This document shows positions 16,217 to 23,642 of a DNA stretch of 40,821 nucleotides, one piece after another; position 1 is the first letter of the stretch, and every line of letters begins with the position of its first letter. The notes under the pieces are model-generated. The model was given only the letters and a program-made list of their open reading frames with translations, did not search any database and had not been told where the DNA came from. Position numbers and translations under genes: made by a program. The DNA is from Aeromicrobium piscarium (GTDB lineage Bacteria; Actinomycetota; Actinomycetes; Propionibacteriales; Nocardioidaceae). The stretch lies in NCBI RefSeq assembly GCF_007421815.1, contig NZ_VLNT01000023.1, forward strand, positions 1-40,821. Direction: 5' to 3'.

Positions 16217-16501
16217 TCAGCTGGCGATCCGCTGCTCGAGCAGCTTGGATCGTTCGGATTCGGTGAGTCCGCCCCAGACACCGTAGGGCTCCTGGACGCG
16301 CAGGGCGTGCTCGCGGCACTGGTCGATGACCGGGCAGGTGGCGCAGACGGCCTTGGCGGCCTCTTCACGCCGATGTCGCTTGGCGCCACGCTCGGCTTCG
16401 GGGGAGAAGAATACCGAGGAGTCGGCACCCATGCAGGCTCCCTCCCACTGCCAGGCGTACGACTCGATGATGGGGGACGGGAGACGCTTGATGTTCACCA
16501 T
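16217..16501 (-). CDS. WhiB-family iron-sulfur transcription factor (WhiB3/WhiD-like)
   Basis: A 94-residue Wbl protein with the four cluster ligands Cys23, Cys53, Cys56 and Cys62 (spacing CATCPVIDQC), the turn GVWGG (74-78) and a preceding DSSVFF. The N-terminus (RLPSP...WQWEGAC) and EPYGVWGG resemble WhiB3 and WhiD more than other Wbl types. Such proteins hold a redox- and NO-sensitive [4Fe-4S] cluster and act on the primary sigma factor. ATG 16501 gives family length with GGAAGG upstream; an upstream ATG at 16585 would add 28 unlike residues. It lies 16 bases from the PfpI gene. Confidence 0.93.
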   Translation of the reverse strand: MVNIKRLPSPIIESYAWQWEGACMGADSSVFFSPEAERGAKRHRREEAAKAVCATCPVIDQCREHALRVQEPYGVWGGLTESERSKLLEQRIAS

Positions 16502-16566
16502 GCTGCTGCCTTCCACGTGCGAACTGTGGGACGTCGTGGCTGCTTGCTCAACCCCGAGTGATGACG

Positions 16567-16604
16567 TGCCGATAAACTTACTCATAACCTATTCACATGG
16601 CAAG
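16567..16604 (-). promoter_or_regulatory. Candidate promoter of whiB-like gene
   Basis: On the minus strand TTGCCA (complement of 16599-16604) and TAAGTT (complement of 16576-16581) are separated by 17 bases, a good sigma-70-like pair about 75 bases before the start, leaving a leader as is usual for wbl genes. The region is AT-rich for this genome. Confidence 0.45.
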
Positions 16605-16612
16605 GCCGTGAA
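16592..16612. promoter_or_regulatory. Inverted repeat upstream of the CarH-like regulator gene
   Basis: TTCAC (16592-16596) and GTGAA (16608-16612) form an inverted repeat with an 11-base spacer, just upstream of the -10-like TAAACT (16620-16625). It lies in the space between whiB and the MerR-like gene and could serve either regulator. The arms are short, so this is a weak candidate. Confidence 0.3.
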
Positions 16613-16632
16613 CAAGTTCTAAACTGATCGAG

Positions 16633-17592
16633 ATGGTGATGACCCCCGACCCGCCCCCTCCCGCGGATCCTGACGAGGCCTCGACCGCTGCCCACTGGCG
16701 CGGTGCTGCCGACGTGACCTGGAGCGTGGGCATGGTCGCCGAGCGCTTGGAAATCTCGGCCTCGACGCTGCGCACATGGGAGCGCCGCTACGGTCTCGGC
16801 CCCACCTTGCGCACGAGCGGAGGCCATCGCCGCTACTCCGCGCTCGACATCGACCGCGTCGATCTGATGCGTCGGCTGTTGGCGCGCGGGGTCACCGCCC
16901 AGGAAGCGGCCAAGGTCGCCAAGCGACTCGTCGGCGACCAGGCATCCGCGACGGAGATCGTCCCCGCTGCCGAGCCGACACCCGACCAGCGACGCCTCGC
17001 CGAGCAGTTCGTCCAGGCGACCCAGTCCTTCGACGCTCGTGCGCTCCACCAGGTCGCGGCGACCGCGCTGGAGACCTTCGGCACCGTGGAAGCCTGGGAC
17101 GACGTGTTCGTGCCGGCCTTCGTGGAGATCGGCGAGCGCTGGGCCGACGGCCGACTGGGAGTGGAAGGCGAGCATCTCGCCAGCTCGAGCGTGCTCAGCG
17201 CCTTGCGCGCGCATTCGCGCCGTCAGAGCCTGCCCGAGCTCGACCGCCCGACCTCGGTCATCGTCGCGAGCGCGGAGGACGACCAGCACAAGCTCCCCGT
17301 CGTGGCGCTCGAGGCCGCGCTGTGCGAACACGGCATCAGCTCGGTGGAGCTCGGCGCGCGACTGCCCGCGTCGGCATTGGAGACGGTCCTGACCACGGTG
17401 CGTCCGCAGGTGCTGTTCCTCTGGGCGTCGATGACCAGGCCTCCCCGCGATCCCGTGATCGCGGTGCTCGACCGGCTCGCGGACGACACCACCGTCGTGC
17501 TCGCGGGTCCCGGCTGGCCGGCCGACGTCGCCACCGTCAAGGGACTTCACGACACCGTCGAGGTCGTGCTCTCCCGCGTCCTGGCCACCTGA
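16633..17592 (+). CDS. MerR-family B12-binding regulator, CarH/LitR type
   Basis: A 319-residue regulator with an N-terminal MerR winged helix (about residues 31-98, wing TSGGHRRYS), a helical bundle (about 120-200) and a B12-binding Rossmann-like domain (about 206-318). It holds the light-sensing signature: Trp170, nine residues, then Glu180-His181, and the lower-ligand candidate His219 in DDQH. In CarH and LitR these residues bind adenosylcobalamin, which keeps the repressor tetrameric in the dark and is broken by light. Gly of the usual ExHxxG motif is Pro here. ATG 16633 has TAAACT 7 bases upstream. Confidence 0.88.
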   Translation: MVMTPDPPPPADPDEASTAAHWRGAADVTWSVGMVAERLEISASTLRTWERRYGLGPTLRTSGGHRRYSALDIDRVDLMRRLLARGVTAQEAAKVAKRLVGDQASATEIVPAAEPTPDQRRLAEQFVQATQSFDARALHQVAATALETFGTVEAWDDVFVPAFVEIGERWADGRLGVEGEHLASSSVLSALRAHSRRQSLPELDRPTSVIVASAEDDQHKLPVVALEAALCEHGISSVELGARLPASALETVLTTVRPQVLFLWASMTRPPRDPVIAVLDRLADDTTVVLAGPGWPADVATVKGLHDTVEVVLSRVLAT

Positions 17593-17650
17593 GCGCCGTC
17601 TCGCGCCGCACTCGGTCCGTGGGTGGGGCGCAGGACACTAGGGTGTTCTC

Positions 17651-18454
17651 ATGAGCGAGCGTCAGGTGGAGACCGAGATCGAGGGCCCGATCGCCCGGGT
17701 GTGGCTCAATCGGCCCGACAAACTCAATGCGATCACCTTCGACCTCCTCGACGGCCTGGTCGACGCCGCCGCGACGATCGAACGTGAGCGCGGCGTCCGC
17801 GCGGTGCTGCTGGAAGGACGCGGCTCCTCCTTCTGCGCCGGCCTCGACTTCGGTGCGGTCCTGACCCGCAAGCGCGAGGTGGCCAGGCGCTTCCTCGCCA
17901 ACCCCCTTCGCGGCACGAACGGATTCCAGCGCCCGCTCTGGGTCTGGCGCGAACTGCCCGTCCCGGTCATCGCGCTCACCCGCGGACACGTCTTCGGCGG
18001 GGGCATCCAGCTGGCGCTCGCGGCGGACTTCCGCTTCACCACACCGGACTGCCAGTGGTCGGTGATGGAGGCCAAGTGGGGCCTCGTCCCCGACATGAGC
18101 GGCACGGTCCCCCTCGGTGATCTCGTGCCGGCCGATGTCGCCAAGCGGCTCGTGCTGACCGGCGAGGTCTTCTCCGGCGAGAAGGCCGTCGACTACGGTG
18201 TCGCCTCCGGGGTCCACGAGGATCCCTCGGTCCCGGCGGAGGAGCTGGTCGATCAGATCCTGGAGCGCTCGCCGGATGCCGTCGCCGCCGGCAAACGGCT
18301 CATGGACCGCACGCGCCGGTCCACCCCGCGCCGCGCATTCCGTCTCGAACGCCGCTTCCAGCAGGCGATGATGCGTTCGGCCAACACCCGCGAGGCGCGA
18401 CGCGCCGGCACCGCCAAGGAGGCTCCGGCCTTCGGCCCCCGCACGTTCGGTTGA
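17651..18454 (+). CDS. Crotonase / enoyl-CoA hydratase family protein
   Basis: A 267-residue protein with the crotonase fold. The oxyanion-hole segments are GSSFCAGLDFG (about residues 58-68) and GHVFGGGIQLALAADFRF (about 115-132), and the catalytic region SVMEAKWGLVPDMSG (about 137-151) keeps the first Glu but has Asp-Met in place of the second Glu region. It is probably a hydratase or isomerase acting on acyl-CoA; exact substrate unknown. ATG 17651 has TAGGGT exactly 6 bases upstream. It is not in the leucine operon further right. Confidence 0.88.
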   Translation: MSERQVETEIEGPIARVWLNRPDKLNAITFDLLDGLVDAAATIERERGVRAVLLEGRGSSFCAGLDFGAVLTRKREVARRFLANPLRGTNGFQRPLWVWRELPVPVIALTRGHVFGGGIQLALAADFRFTTPDCQWSVMEAKWGLVPDMSGTVPLGDLVPADVAKRLVLTGEVFSGEKAVDYGVASGVHEDPSVPAEELVDQILERSPDAVAAGKRLMDRTRRSTPRRAFRLERRFQQAMMRSANTREARRAGTAKEAPAFGPRTFG

Positions 18455-18483
18455 GTCGTCCGGGGCCCGGGTAGGGTGGTGCC

Positions 18484-19242
18484 GTGAGTGAGAAGCGCAA
18501 GAAGGTCGCCGACCAGTACGACCGCGATTACGACTACACCAAGTACTGGGACAATCGGGACTACGAGCATGCCGCCGAGGAGATCGCGATCCGACGGTTG
18601 CTGGACGGACAGCGCTTCGCCGCCGCCGCCGACATCGGTGGCGGTTTCGGTCGGCTGTCGCTGCTGCTGCGCGAGTACGCCGACCGCGTGACCCTCGCGG
18701 AGCCGAGCCGCACCCAGCTCGAGGCCGCCGCCAAGCTGCTGGAGGGCACCGACATCGCCCAGGTCCAGATGCAGGCCGATGACCTGAAGTTCGAGGACGG
18801 CGAGCTCGACCTCATCACCATGGTCCGCGTCATGCATCACCTGCCCGCCCCGGCGGACGAGTTCGCCGAGATCGCGCGTGTGCTGCGTCCCGGCGGCACC
18901 GCGATCATCGAGGTCGCCAACCTCGGCCACTTCAAGAACCGTCGTAAGTACAAGAAGCTCGGTCAGCCGCTGCCGACCGAGCCGGTCAGCATCCGCACGG
19001 CCCCGGTCGACGAGCCCGACGCGATCGCCTTCGTCAACCACAACATCGACACCGTCGTCGGGCAGCTCTCGGAGGCCGGACTGCAGCTGAGCGACAAACT
19101 CTCGGTGAGCAATCTACGCAGCCAGACCCTGAAGAAGTACCTGCCGATCGGCGTCATGACCACCGTCGAGAAGCTCGCCCAGCGTCCGCTCGCCGGTCGT
19201 GACTTCGGCCCGTCCATCTTCCTGAAGCTGCGGCGCCGCTGA
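18484..19242 (+). CDS. Class I SAM-dependent methyltransferase
   Basis: A 252-residue protein with a Rossmann methyltransferase core. SAM-binding motif I is ADIGGGFGRLSLLL (about residues 46-59), then TLAEPS and DLITMVRVMHHL. The C-terminal part is rich in Lys/Arg and carries NRRKYKKLGQPL. The family includes ubiquinone/menaquinone type and small-molecule enzymes; the substrate is not clear. GTG 18484 has TAGGGT exactly 6 bases upstream. Its TGA overlaps the apparent CTG start of the following YigZ gene. Confidence 0.87.
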   Translation: MSEKRKKVADQYDRDYDYTKYWDNRDYEHAAEEIAIRRLLDGQRFAAAADIGGGFGRLSLLLREYADRVTLAEPSRTQLEAAAKLLEGTDIAQVQMQADDLKFEDGELDLITMVRVMHHLPAPADEFAEIARVLRPGGTAIIEVANLGHFKNRRKYKKLGQPLPTEPVSIRTAPVDEPDAIAFVNHNIDTVVGQLSEAGLQLSDKLSVSNLRSQTLKKYLPIGVMTTVEKLAQRPLAGRDFGPSIFLKLRRR

Positions 19243-19871
19243 GGTCGTACCGCACCCTCGGCCTCGCGGTCGGGAATGAGGCTCAGGCCGAGATCGAGGT
19301 CAAGCGGTCTCGGTTCCTCGCGTGTGTCCGCCGGGTGCAGAGCGAGGACGACGCCCGGTCGACCATCGAGGAGATCCGCGGCCGGCACCGCGACGCCCGG
19401 CACCACTGCACCGCCTTCGTGATCGGACCACGAGCGGACCTCCAGCGCTCCAATGACGACGGAGAGCCGTCCGGCACGGCCGGTCGGCCGATATTGGAGG
19501 TCCTCAACGGACACGGCCTGAGCGACCTGGTGGCCGTCGTCACCCGCTGGTTCGGTGGCACGCTGCTCGGCGCGGGCGGGCTCGTCCGCGCCTACGGAGA
19601 CGCGACCGCGGCGGCCCTCGATGTCGCCGGCACCCGTGAGCGTCGCCTCCTCGACATCGTGCGGGTCCAGGTGCCGATGAACGAGGCGGGCCCGCTGGAG
19701 CACCGCCTACGGCAGGCGGGGGAGGTGATCGACGCCCACTACGACGAGCGGGTCACGTATCGCGTGGCCACGACCGATGCGGACGCGCTCACGCGCGACA
19801 TCGCGGCGTGGAGCGCCGGCGCCGTTCAGGCGGAGTCGGCGGGATCGCTCTGGCGCGACATCGTGGGATGA
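19239..19871 (+). CDS. YigZ/IMPACT family protein with a CTG start
   Basis: A 210-residue protein of the YigZ (IMPACT N-terminal) family. The conserved core DARHHCTAFVIG, NDDGEPSGTAGRPIL, LVAVVTRWFGGTLLGAGGLV is intact, with the C-terminal DUF1949-like part. The family N-terminus YRTL...EIEVKRSRFL is encoded at 19248-19319 with the right spacing, but no ATG, GTG or TTG occurs in frame between the stop at 19200 and GTG 19335, which lies inside the conserved region. CTG 19239, overlapping the methyltransferase TGA (CTGA), is the only plausible start, giving (M)RSYRTL. The gene's 3' end overlaps gtrA by 46 bases. Confidence 0.85.
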   Translation: MRSYRTLGLAVGNEAQAEIEVKRSRFLACVRRVQSEDDARSTIEEIRGRHRDARHHCTAFVIGPRADLQRSNDDGEPSGTAGRPILEVLNGHGLSDLVAVVTRWFGGTLLGAGGLVRAYGDATAAALDVAGTRERRLLDIVRVQVPMNEAGPLEHRLRQAGEVIDAHYDERVTYRVATTDADALTRDIAAWSAGAVQAESAGSLWRDIVG

Positions 19872-20407
19872 GGCGCGTCGGCGTCGCTGCCGGTGAAGAC
19901 GACCTTCTCGGCGCGCTCGAGCCGGGTGCCGGAGACCGGTACCTCCTCGCGGTGATGTCCCCACACCCAGTACCGGTAGAGCACGAAGCGGAAGATCGTG
20001 CCGAGGGCGAGGCCCACGACGTTCGCGGAGATGTTGTCGGCCAGGGCGCTGGTCAGGTCGAGCACGTGATGGCTGAACCACAGGCACAGCAGGCTCACAC
20101 CCATGCCGCCGAGCGAGACCACCAGGTACTCCAGGAACTCTTTGAACCATCCGGGACGCCGTTCGGCACGGAAGGTCCAGTAGCGATTGCCCACCCAGTT
20201 GAAGACGATGGCCACGGAGGTGCTCACCGTCTTGGCGCCCAGGGCCGTGGTCACCCAGGTCTCGCCGCCGAGGGGGCCGAAGCGCAGCAGGTTGAACAGA
20301 CCCACGTCGACGACCAGCCCGATGAGACCCACCACGCCGAACTTGAGGGCGTAGCTGACGACGCGATCCCACAGCGTGTGCACGGCGCGCGCAAGGGGGA
20401 GGGGCAC
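19826..20407 (-). CDS. GtrA family membrane protein
   Basis: A roughly 193-residue protein with four membrane segments, matching the GtrA/DPMS-like family (KFGVVGLIGLVVDVGLFNLL, then FNWVGNRYWTF, and NVVGLALGTIFRFVLYRYWVW). GtrA proteins are linked to moving polyprenyl-phosphate-linked sugars across the membrane and often sit beside polyprenol-phosphate glycosyltransferases, as here with the divergent gene at 20627. The start is uncertain: GTG 20407 is used, with GAAGG about 10 bases upstream; GTG 20383 is the alternative. The 3' end overlaps the convergent YigZ gene by 46 bases. Confidence 0.82.
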   Translation of the reverse strand: MPLPLARAVHTLWDRVVSYALKFGVVGLIGLVVDVGLFNLLRFGPLGGETWVTTALGAKTVSTSVAIVFNWVGNRYWTFRAERRPGWFKEFLEYLVVSLGGMGVSLLCLWFSHHVLDLTSALADNISANVVGLALGTIFRFVLYRYWVWGHHREEVPVSGTRLERAEKVVFTGSDADAPHPTMSRQSDPADSA

Positions 20408-20626
20408 GGGGCGGCTGCCTTCGGTGACGGGACGACGAGAGCCGGTTTTCCGGCCGATCTCCCACAGTAGCTCGTCGGCCGAACCATGCTCGCGGAGCCG
20501 ATCGGGGTCGATCGGTACGATCCCGAGCGGGCTGAGGACCCCTGGCGTACCGTGGGCGGGTTGTGACTCCCGCGAGCCTGGGGAGTCGGCAATCGTGACC
20601 GCTACCGACCTCCGGGAGACGCCGCC

Positions 20627-21382
20627 ATGGACCAGGGCACTCGTGCGTTGGTGATCGTGCCGACCTACAACGAGCGCGAGAACATCCTCGATGCGCTCGA
20701 TCGCGTACTGCTGGCAGTGGATGCCGATGTGCTGGTCGTCGACGATGCGAGTCCCGATGGCACGGCCCAGCTCGCCCGCGACTATGAGGACGACCGTGTG
20801 CACGTACTGGAGCGGTCCGGGAAGCGCGGCCTCGGCAGTGCCTACATCGCCGGCTTCGAGTGGGGGCTGGAGCGCGGCTATGGCGTCCTCGTCGAGATGG
20901 ATGCCGACGGCTCGCACCCGGCCGGCCGGCTCGTGGCCCTCATCGAGGAAGTGCGCTCGGGACGTGCGGACCTCGCGATCGGGTCGCGGTGGGTGCGCGG
21001 CGGCTCGGTGGTCGACTGGCCGCGGCACCGGGAGGTCCTCAGCAGGGGTGCGAACACCTACGCCCGGCTGATGCTGGGGCTCGGCGTGCACGATGCGACG
21101 GCGGGCTTCCGGGCCTTCTCCGCCGAGCTGTTGCGACGCTACGATCTGGGCGCGGTGAACGCCCGCGGCTACTGCTTCCAGATCGACATGACCGTGCGCG
21201 GACGCGATCTCGGTGCCCGCATCGTGGAGATCCCGATCGAGTTCCGCGACCGGGAGAAGGGCACCTCGAAGATGAGCGGCGACATCATCGTCGAGGCGAT
21301 GCGGAAGGTCACCTGGTGGGGTCTTCGCCGGCTGGCCGGCCGCAAGCTGCAGGAGCGCCCAGCGCTCGACGCCCCGCGCTGA
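20627..21382 (+). CDS. Polyprenol-phosphate mannosyltransferase (GT2, Ppm1/DPM1-like)
   Basis: A 251-residue GT2 enzyme. VIVPTYNERENI (about residues 9-20), VVDDASPDGTA (about 37-47), VEMDADGSHPA (about 87-97, the metal-binding DAD) and SRWVRGGSVVDWP are hallmarks of dolichol/polyprenol-phosphate mannosyltransferases. It would transfer mannose from GDP-mannose to polyprenyl phosphate, the donor for lipoglycan and protein mannosylation. ATG 20627 has GGGAGAC about 7 bases upstream. The divergent GtrA gene fits the same pathway. Confidence 0.9.
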   Translation: MDQGTRALVIVPTYNERENILDALDRVLLAVDADVLVVDDASPDGTAQLARDYEDDRVHVLERSGKRGLGSAYIAGFEWGLERGYGVLVEMDADGSHPAGRLVALIEEVRSGRADLAIGSRWVRGGSVVDWPRHREVLSRGANTYARLMLGLGVHDATAGFRAFSAELLRRYDLGAVNARGYCFQIDMTVRGRDLGARIVEIPIEFRDREKGTSKMSGDIIVEAMRKVTWWGLRRLAGRKLQERPALDAPR

Positions 21383-21386
21383 TCTC

Positions 21387-21911
21387 TTAGAAGTCCAGGC
21401 GGGCGAGCACGTCGCGCACGTGCTCGAGCGCCTGAGGATGGGTGAATCCCGAGGTGTCATCGAAGTAGAGGCCGTCGCCGATCAGCTGGATCGTGCGGGC
21501 GAGGGCCTCGTCGCCGAGATGCTCGCTGAGCACGGCGAACCACTGTTCTCGCAGCGAGGCGAGGGCGTTGCCGGCCCGCTCGTCGTTCTCCTGGGCGATG
21601 CGGGCGGCGGCGATCAGTGCGCGATCGAAGGCCGAGCCGGAGTCCACGGAGGTCTCCAGGTAATAGTCCACGGGTCCCTGGGGCGCCGTCCGCATCGCGG
21701 CGATATCGCGTTCACCCATCTCCTGCATGCGAGAGAGCATCGCGTCGACGAGGTCGTCCTTGCTGTGGAAGTGGTAGAGCAGCCCTCCCTTGGAGACCCC
21801 GGCCGCCCCGGCGACATTGTCGAGCGTCGCCGAGCGGCTCCCCTCGGTCACCAGCAGGGTCTCGAAGGCGTCGAGCAGCTTGTCGCGAGTGGAGGGTTCC
21901 TCGGGCGGCAT
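21387..21911 (-). CDS. TetR family regulator of the adjacent MFS exporter
   Basis: A 174-residue TetR protein with HTH at about residues 8-54 (TRDKLLDAFETLLVTEG, LDNVAGAAGVSKGGLLYHFHSKDDLV) and an alpha-helical ligand-binding domain. It diverges from the DHA2 exporter at 22018, with a perfect palindrome in the shared region, so it probably represses the exporter until a drug-like ligand binds. ATG 21911 has TAGACT exactly 6 bases upstream (21918-21923 on the plus strand). It ends 4 bases after the mannosyltransferase stop. Confidence 0.93.
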   Translation of the reverse strand: MPPEEPSTRDKLLDAFETLLVTEGSRSATLDNVAGAAGVSKGGLLYHFHSKDDLVDAMLSRMQEMGERDIAAMRTAPQGPVDYYLETSVDSGSAFDRALIAAARIAQENDERAGNALASLREQWFAVLSEHLGDEALARTIQLIGDGLYFDDTSGFTHPQALEHVRDVLARLDF

Positions 21912-21985
21912 GCGCCGAGTCTAGGCCGTGTCCGTCTCTCGAGGGTCCACGCACGTGGCATAGCTCATATACCAGGGAATTTGGG

Positions 21986-22011
21986 TACTGTACCGGCTGG
22001 ACGGTACAGTA
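21986..22011. promoter_or_regulatory. TetR operator over the MFS promoter
   Basis: TACTGTACC-N8-GGTACAGTA is a perfect 9-bp inverted repeat. Its right arm contains the -10 TACAGT (22005-22010), 7 bases before ATG 22018, and TTGGGT (21981-21986) is 18 bases upstream as a -35. A dimer bound here would cover the exporter promoter. Confidence 0.88.
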
Positions 22012-22017
22012 AAGCTC

Positions 22018-23526
22018 ATGACCATGATCGATACCTCTGCGCCGGTCCGTGCCGGCCGCCGCGAGTGGCTCGCCCTCGCGGTCCTCATGATTCCCGTCCT
22101 CCTGGTGTCGGTCGACAACACGGTCCTGAGCTTCGCGCTGCCGGAGATCAGCACGGATCTGCGGCCCACCGGGAACCAGCTGTTGTGGATCGTCGACATC
22201 TACGCGCTCATGCTCGCCGGTCTGCTCATCGCGATGGGCTCGATCGGCGACCGCGTCGGCCGTCGCCGGCTGCTGCTCATCGGCGCGAGCGGCTTCGGGG
22301 TCGTCTCGCTGTTCGCCGCGTGGGCCGAGTCCCCGGAGGCACTCATCCTCGCCCGGGCCCTCTTGGGCTTCTTCGGCGCGACCCTCATGCCCTCGACGCT
22401 CTCGATCATCCGCAATGTCTTCGACCACGCCCGCGATCGCCGCGTCGCCATCGCCACGTGGGCGGCGATGTTCTCCGGTGGCGCCGCCCTCGGCCCCATC
22501 GTCGGCGGCTGGCTGCTCGAGCACTTCTGGTGGGGCTCGGTCTTCCTCATCAACGTGCCGCTGATCGTCGTCTTCCTGCCCTTGGCGCTGTTCCTGTTGC
22601 CGGAGTCTCGCGACCCCAACCCGGGGCCCCTCGACTTCGCCTCGATCGCTCTGTCGATGCTCGCCATGGTGCCCGCGGTCTTCGCGATCAAGCACGGTGC
22701 CAAGGCCGGGCTCGATTCGGTGACCCTCGCCTCGATCGGCCTGGCGATCGGCGCTGGCTGGCTGTTCGTGCGCCGGCAGCAGCAGCGCGACAATCCCATG
22801 CTCGATGTCGCCCTGTTCAAGAATCGGGTCTTCACCGGCGCGATCGTGGCCAACATGCTGAGCCTGATGGGTCTGGCCGGGTTCCTGTTCTTCGGATCCC
22901 AGTTGCTGCAGCTCGTGATCGGGCTGTCGCCGATGCGGGCGGCCACGGTGCTACTGCCCGGTCTGATCGTCACGGTGGTGTTCGGCTTCGTCGCGGTGCG
23001 TCTCGTCGAGCGCTTTCCGGTTCGGGTGCTGGTGAGCGGCAGCTTCGTCGCCTCCTCGCTCGGCTACACGATCGCCGCGTTCACCGGACATCCGACGGTG
23101 ATGAGCGTGCTCATCGCCTTCGCGATCATGGGGATCGGCATCGGTATCGCCGAGACGCTCACGAATGACCTCATCCTCGCGAGCGTCCCGCCCCAGAAGG
23201 CGGGCGCGGCCTCAGCCATCTCCGAGACGGCCTACGAGGTCGGCGCGGTGCTGGGTACGGCGGTGCTCGGCAGCATCCTGACTGCCACCTACCGGGCACA
23301 GCTCACGGTCCCGGCGGAGTTGGCGTACGGCGAGAAGCGGCATGCCTTCGAGACCCTCGGCAGCACGATGCAGTACGCCGCGAAGTATCCGAACGGTCTA
23401 GGCGAACAGCTCGCGGAATCGGCCCGGAACGCCTTCGATCTCGGCGTGCAGCTGACCTCGGGCACGGCGATCTTCGTCGCCCTCGCCGCCGCCTTCGTCT
23501 CGTGGCGGGCCTTCCGCCGCCTCTGA
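22018..23526 (+). CDS. DHA2-type MFS drug efflux transporter
   Basis: A 502-residue permease with about 14 membrane segments, the DHA2 layout. Motif A is GSIGDRVGRRRLLLIG (about residues 72-87), and the early WIVDIYALMLAGL (about 57-69) is typical. It exports hydrophobic drugs or dyes by proton antiport, as in EmrB/QacA relatives. Control by the divergent TetR is suggested by the palindrome at 21986-22011. The mRNA is probably leaderless. Confidence 0.93.
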   Translation: MTMIDTSAPVRAGRREWLALAVLMIPVLLVSVDNTVLSFALPEISTDLRPTGNQLLWIVDIYALMLAGLLIAMGSIGDRVGRRRLLLIGASGFGVVSLFAAWAESPEALILARALLGFFGATLMPSTLSIIRNVFDHARDRRVAIATWAAMFSGGAALGPIVGGWLLEHFWWGSVFLINVPLIVVFLPLALFLLPESRDPNPGPLDFASIALSMLAMVPAVFAIKHGAKAGLDSVTLASIGLAIGAGWLFVRRQQQRDNPMLDVALFKNRVFTGAIVANMLSLMGLAGFLFFGSQLLQLVIGLSPMRAATVLLPGLIVTVVFGFVAVRLVERFPVRVLVSGSFVASSLGYTIAAFTGHPTVMSVLIAFAIMGIGIGIAETLTNDLILASVPPQKAGAASAISETAYEVGAVLGTAVLGSILTATYRAQLTVPAELAYGEKRHAFETLGSTMQYAAKYPNGLGEQLAESARNAFDLGVQLTSGTAIFVALAAAFVSWRAFRRL

Positions 23527-23533
23527 CCTCGCC

Positions 23534-23596
23534 GCTCGGGCGGTGTGCTATCCCGTACCTCACGACGCGAGGTACGGGATGACACACCGCCCGAGC
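23534..23596. terminator. 63-base palindromic hairpin after the MFS gene
   Basis: GCTCGGGCGGTGTG pairs with CACACCGCCCGAGC, and ATCCCGTACCTC pairs with GAGGTACGGGAT, giving 26 base pairs interrupted by one small internal loop around a 7-base apical loop. It begins 7 bases after the exporter stop and lies 46 bases before the EamA start, so it likely ends the upstream transcript. No T-run follows. It could also be a member of a palindromic repeat family. Confidence 0.65.
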
Positions 23597-23642
23597 CCAT
23601 GCCGTGGCCGGCGCCGTCGTAGCCCGGTGAGATCGTGGGAGC

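Noticed and set aside
16502..16585. Longer WhiB form from ATG 16585
   Set aside because: The extra 28 residues are unlike the family, and the region holds promoter hexamers; the shorter start has an SD-like GGAAGG.
17651..18454. Missing methylglutaconyl-CoA hydratase of the leucine pathway
   Set aside because: It is 7 kb away, has its own leaderless promoter without the GGTTAA palindrome, and lacks the second Glu region.
19335..19871. YigZ gene starting at GTG 19335
   Set aside because: This start lies inside the conserved N-terminal strand; about 32 conserved residues would be lost.
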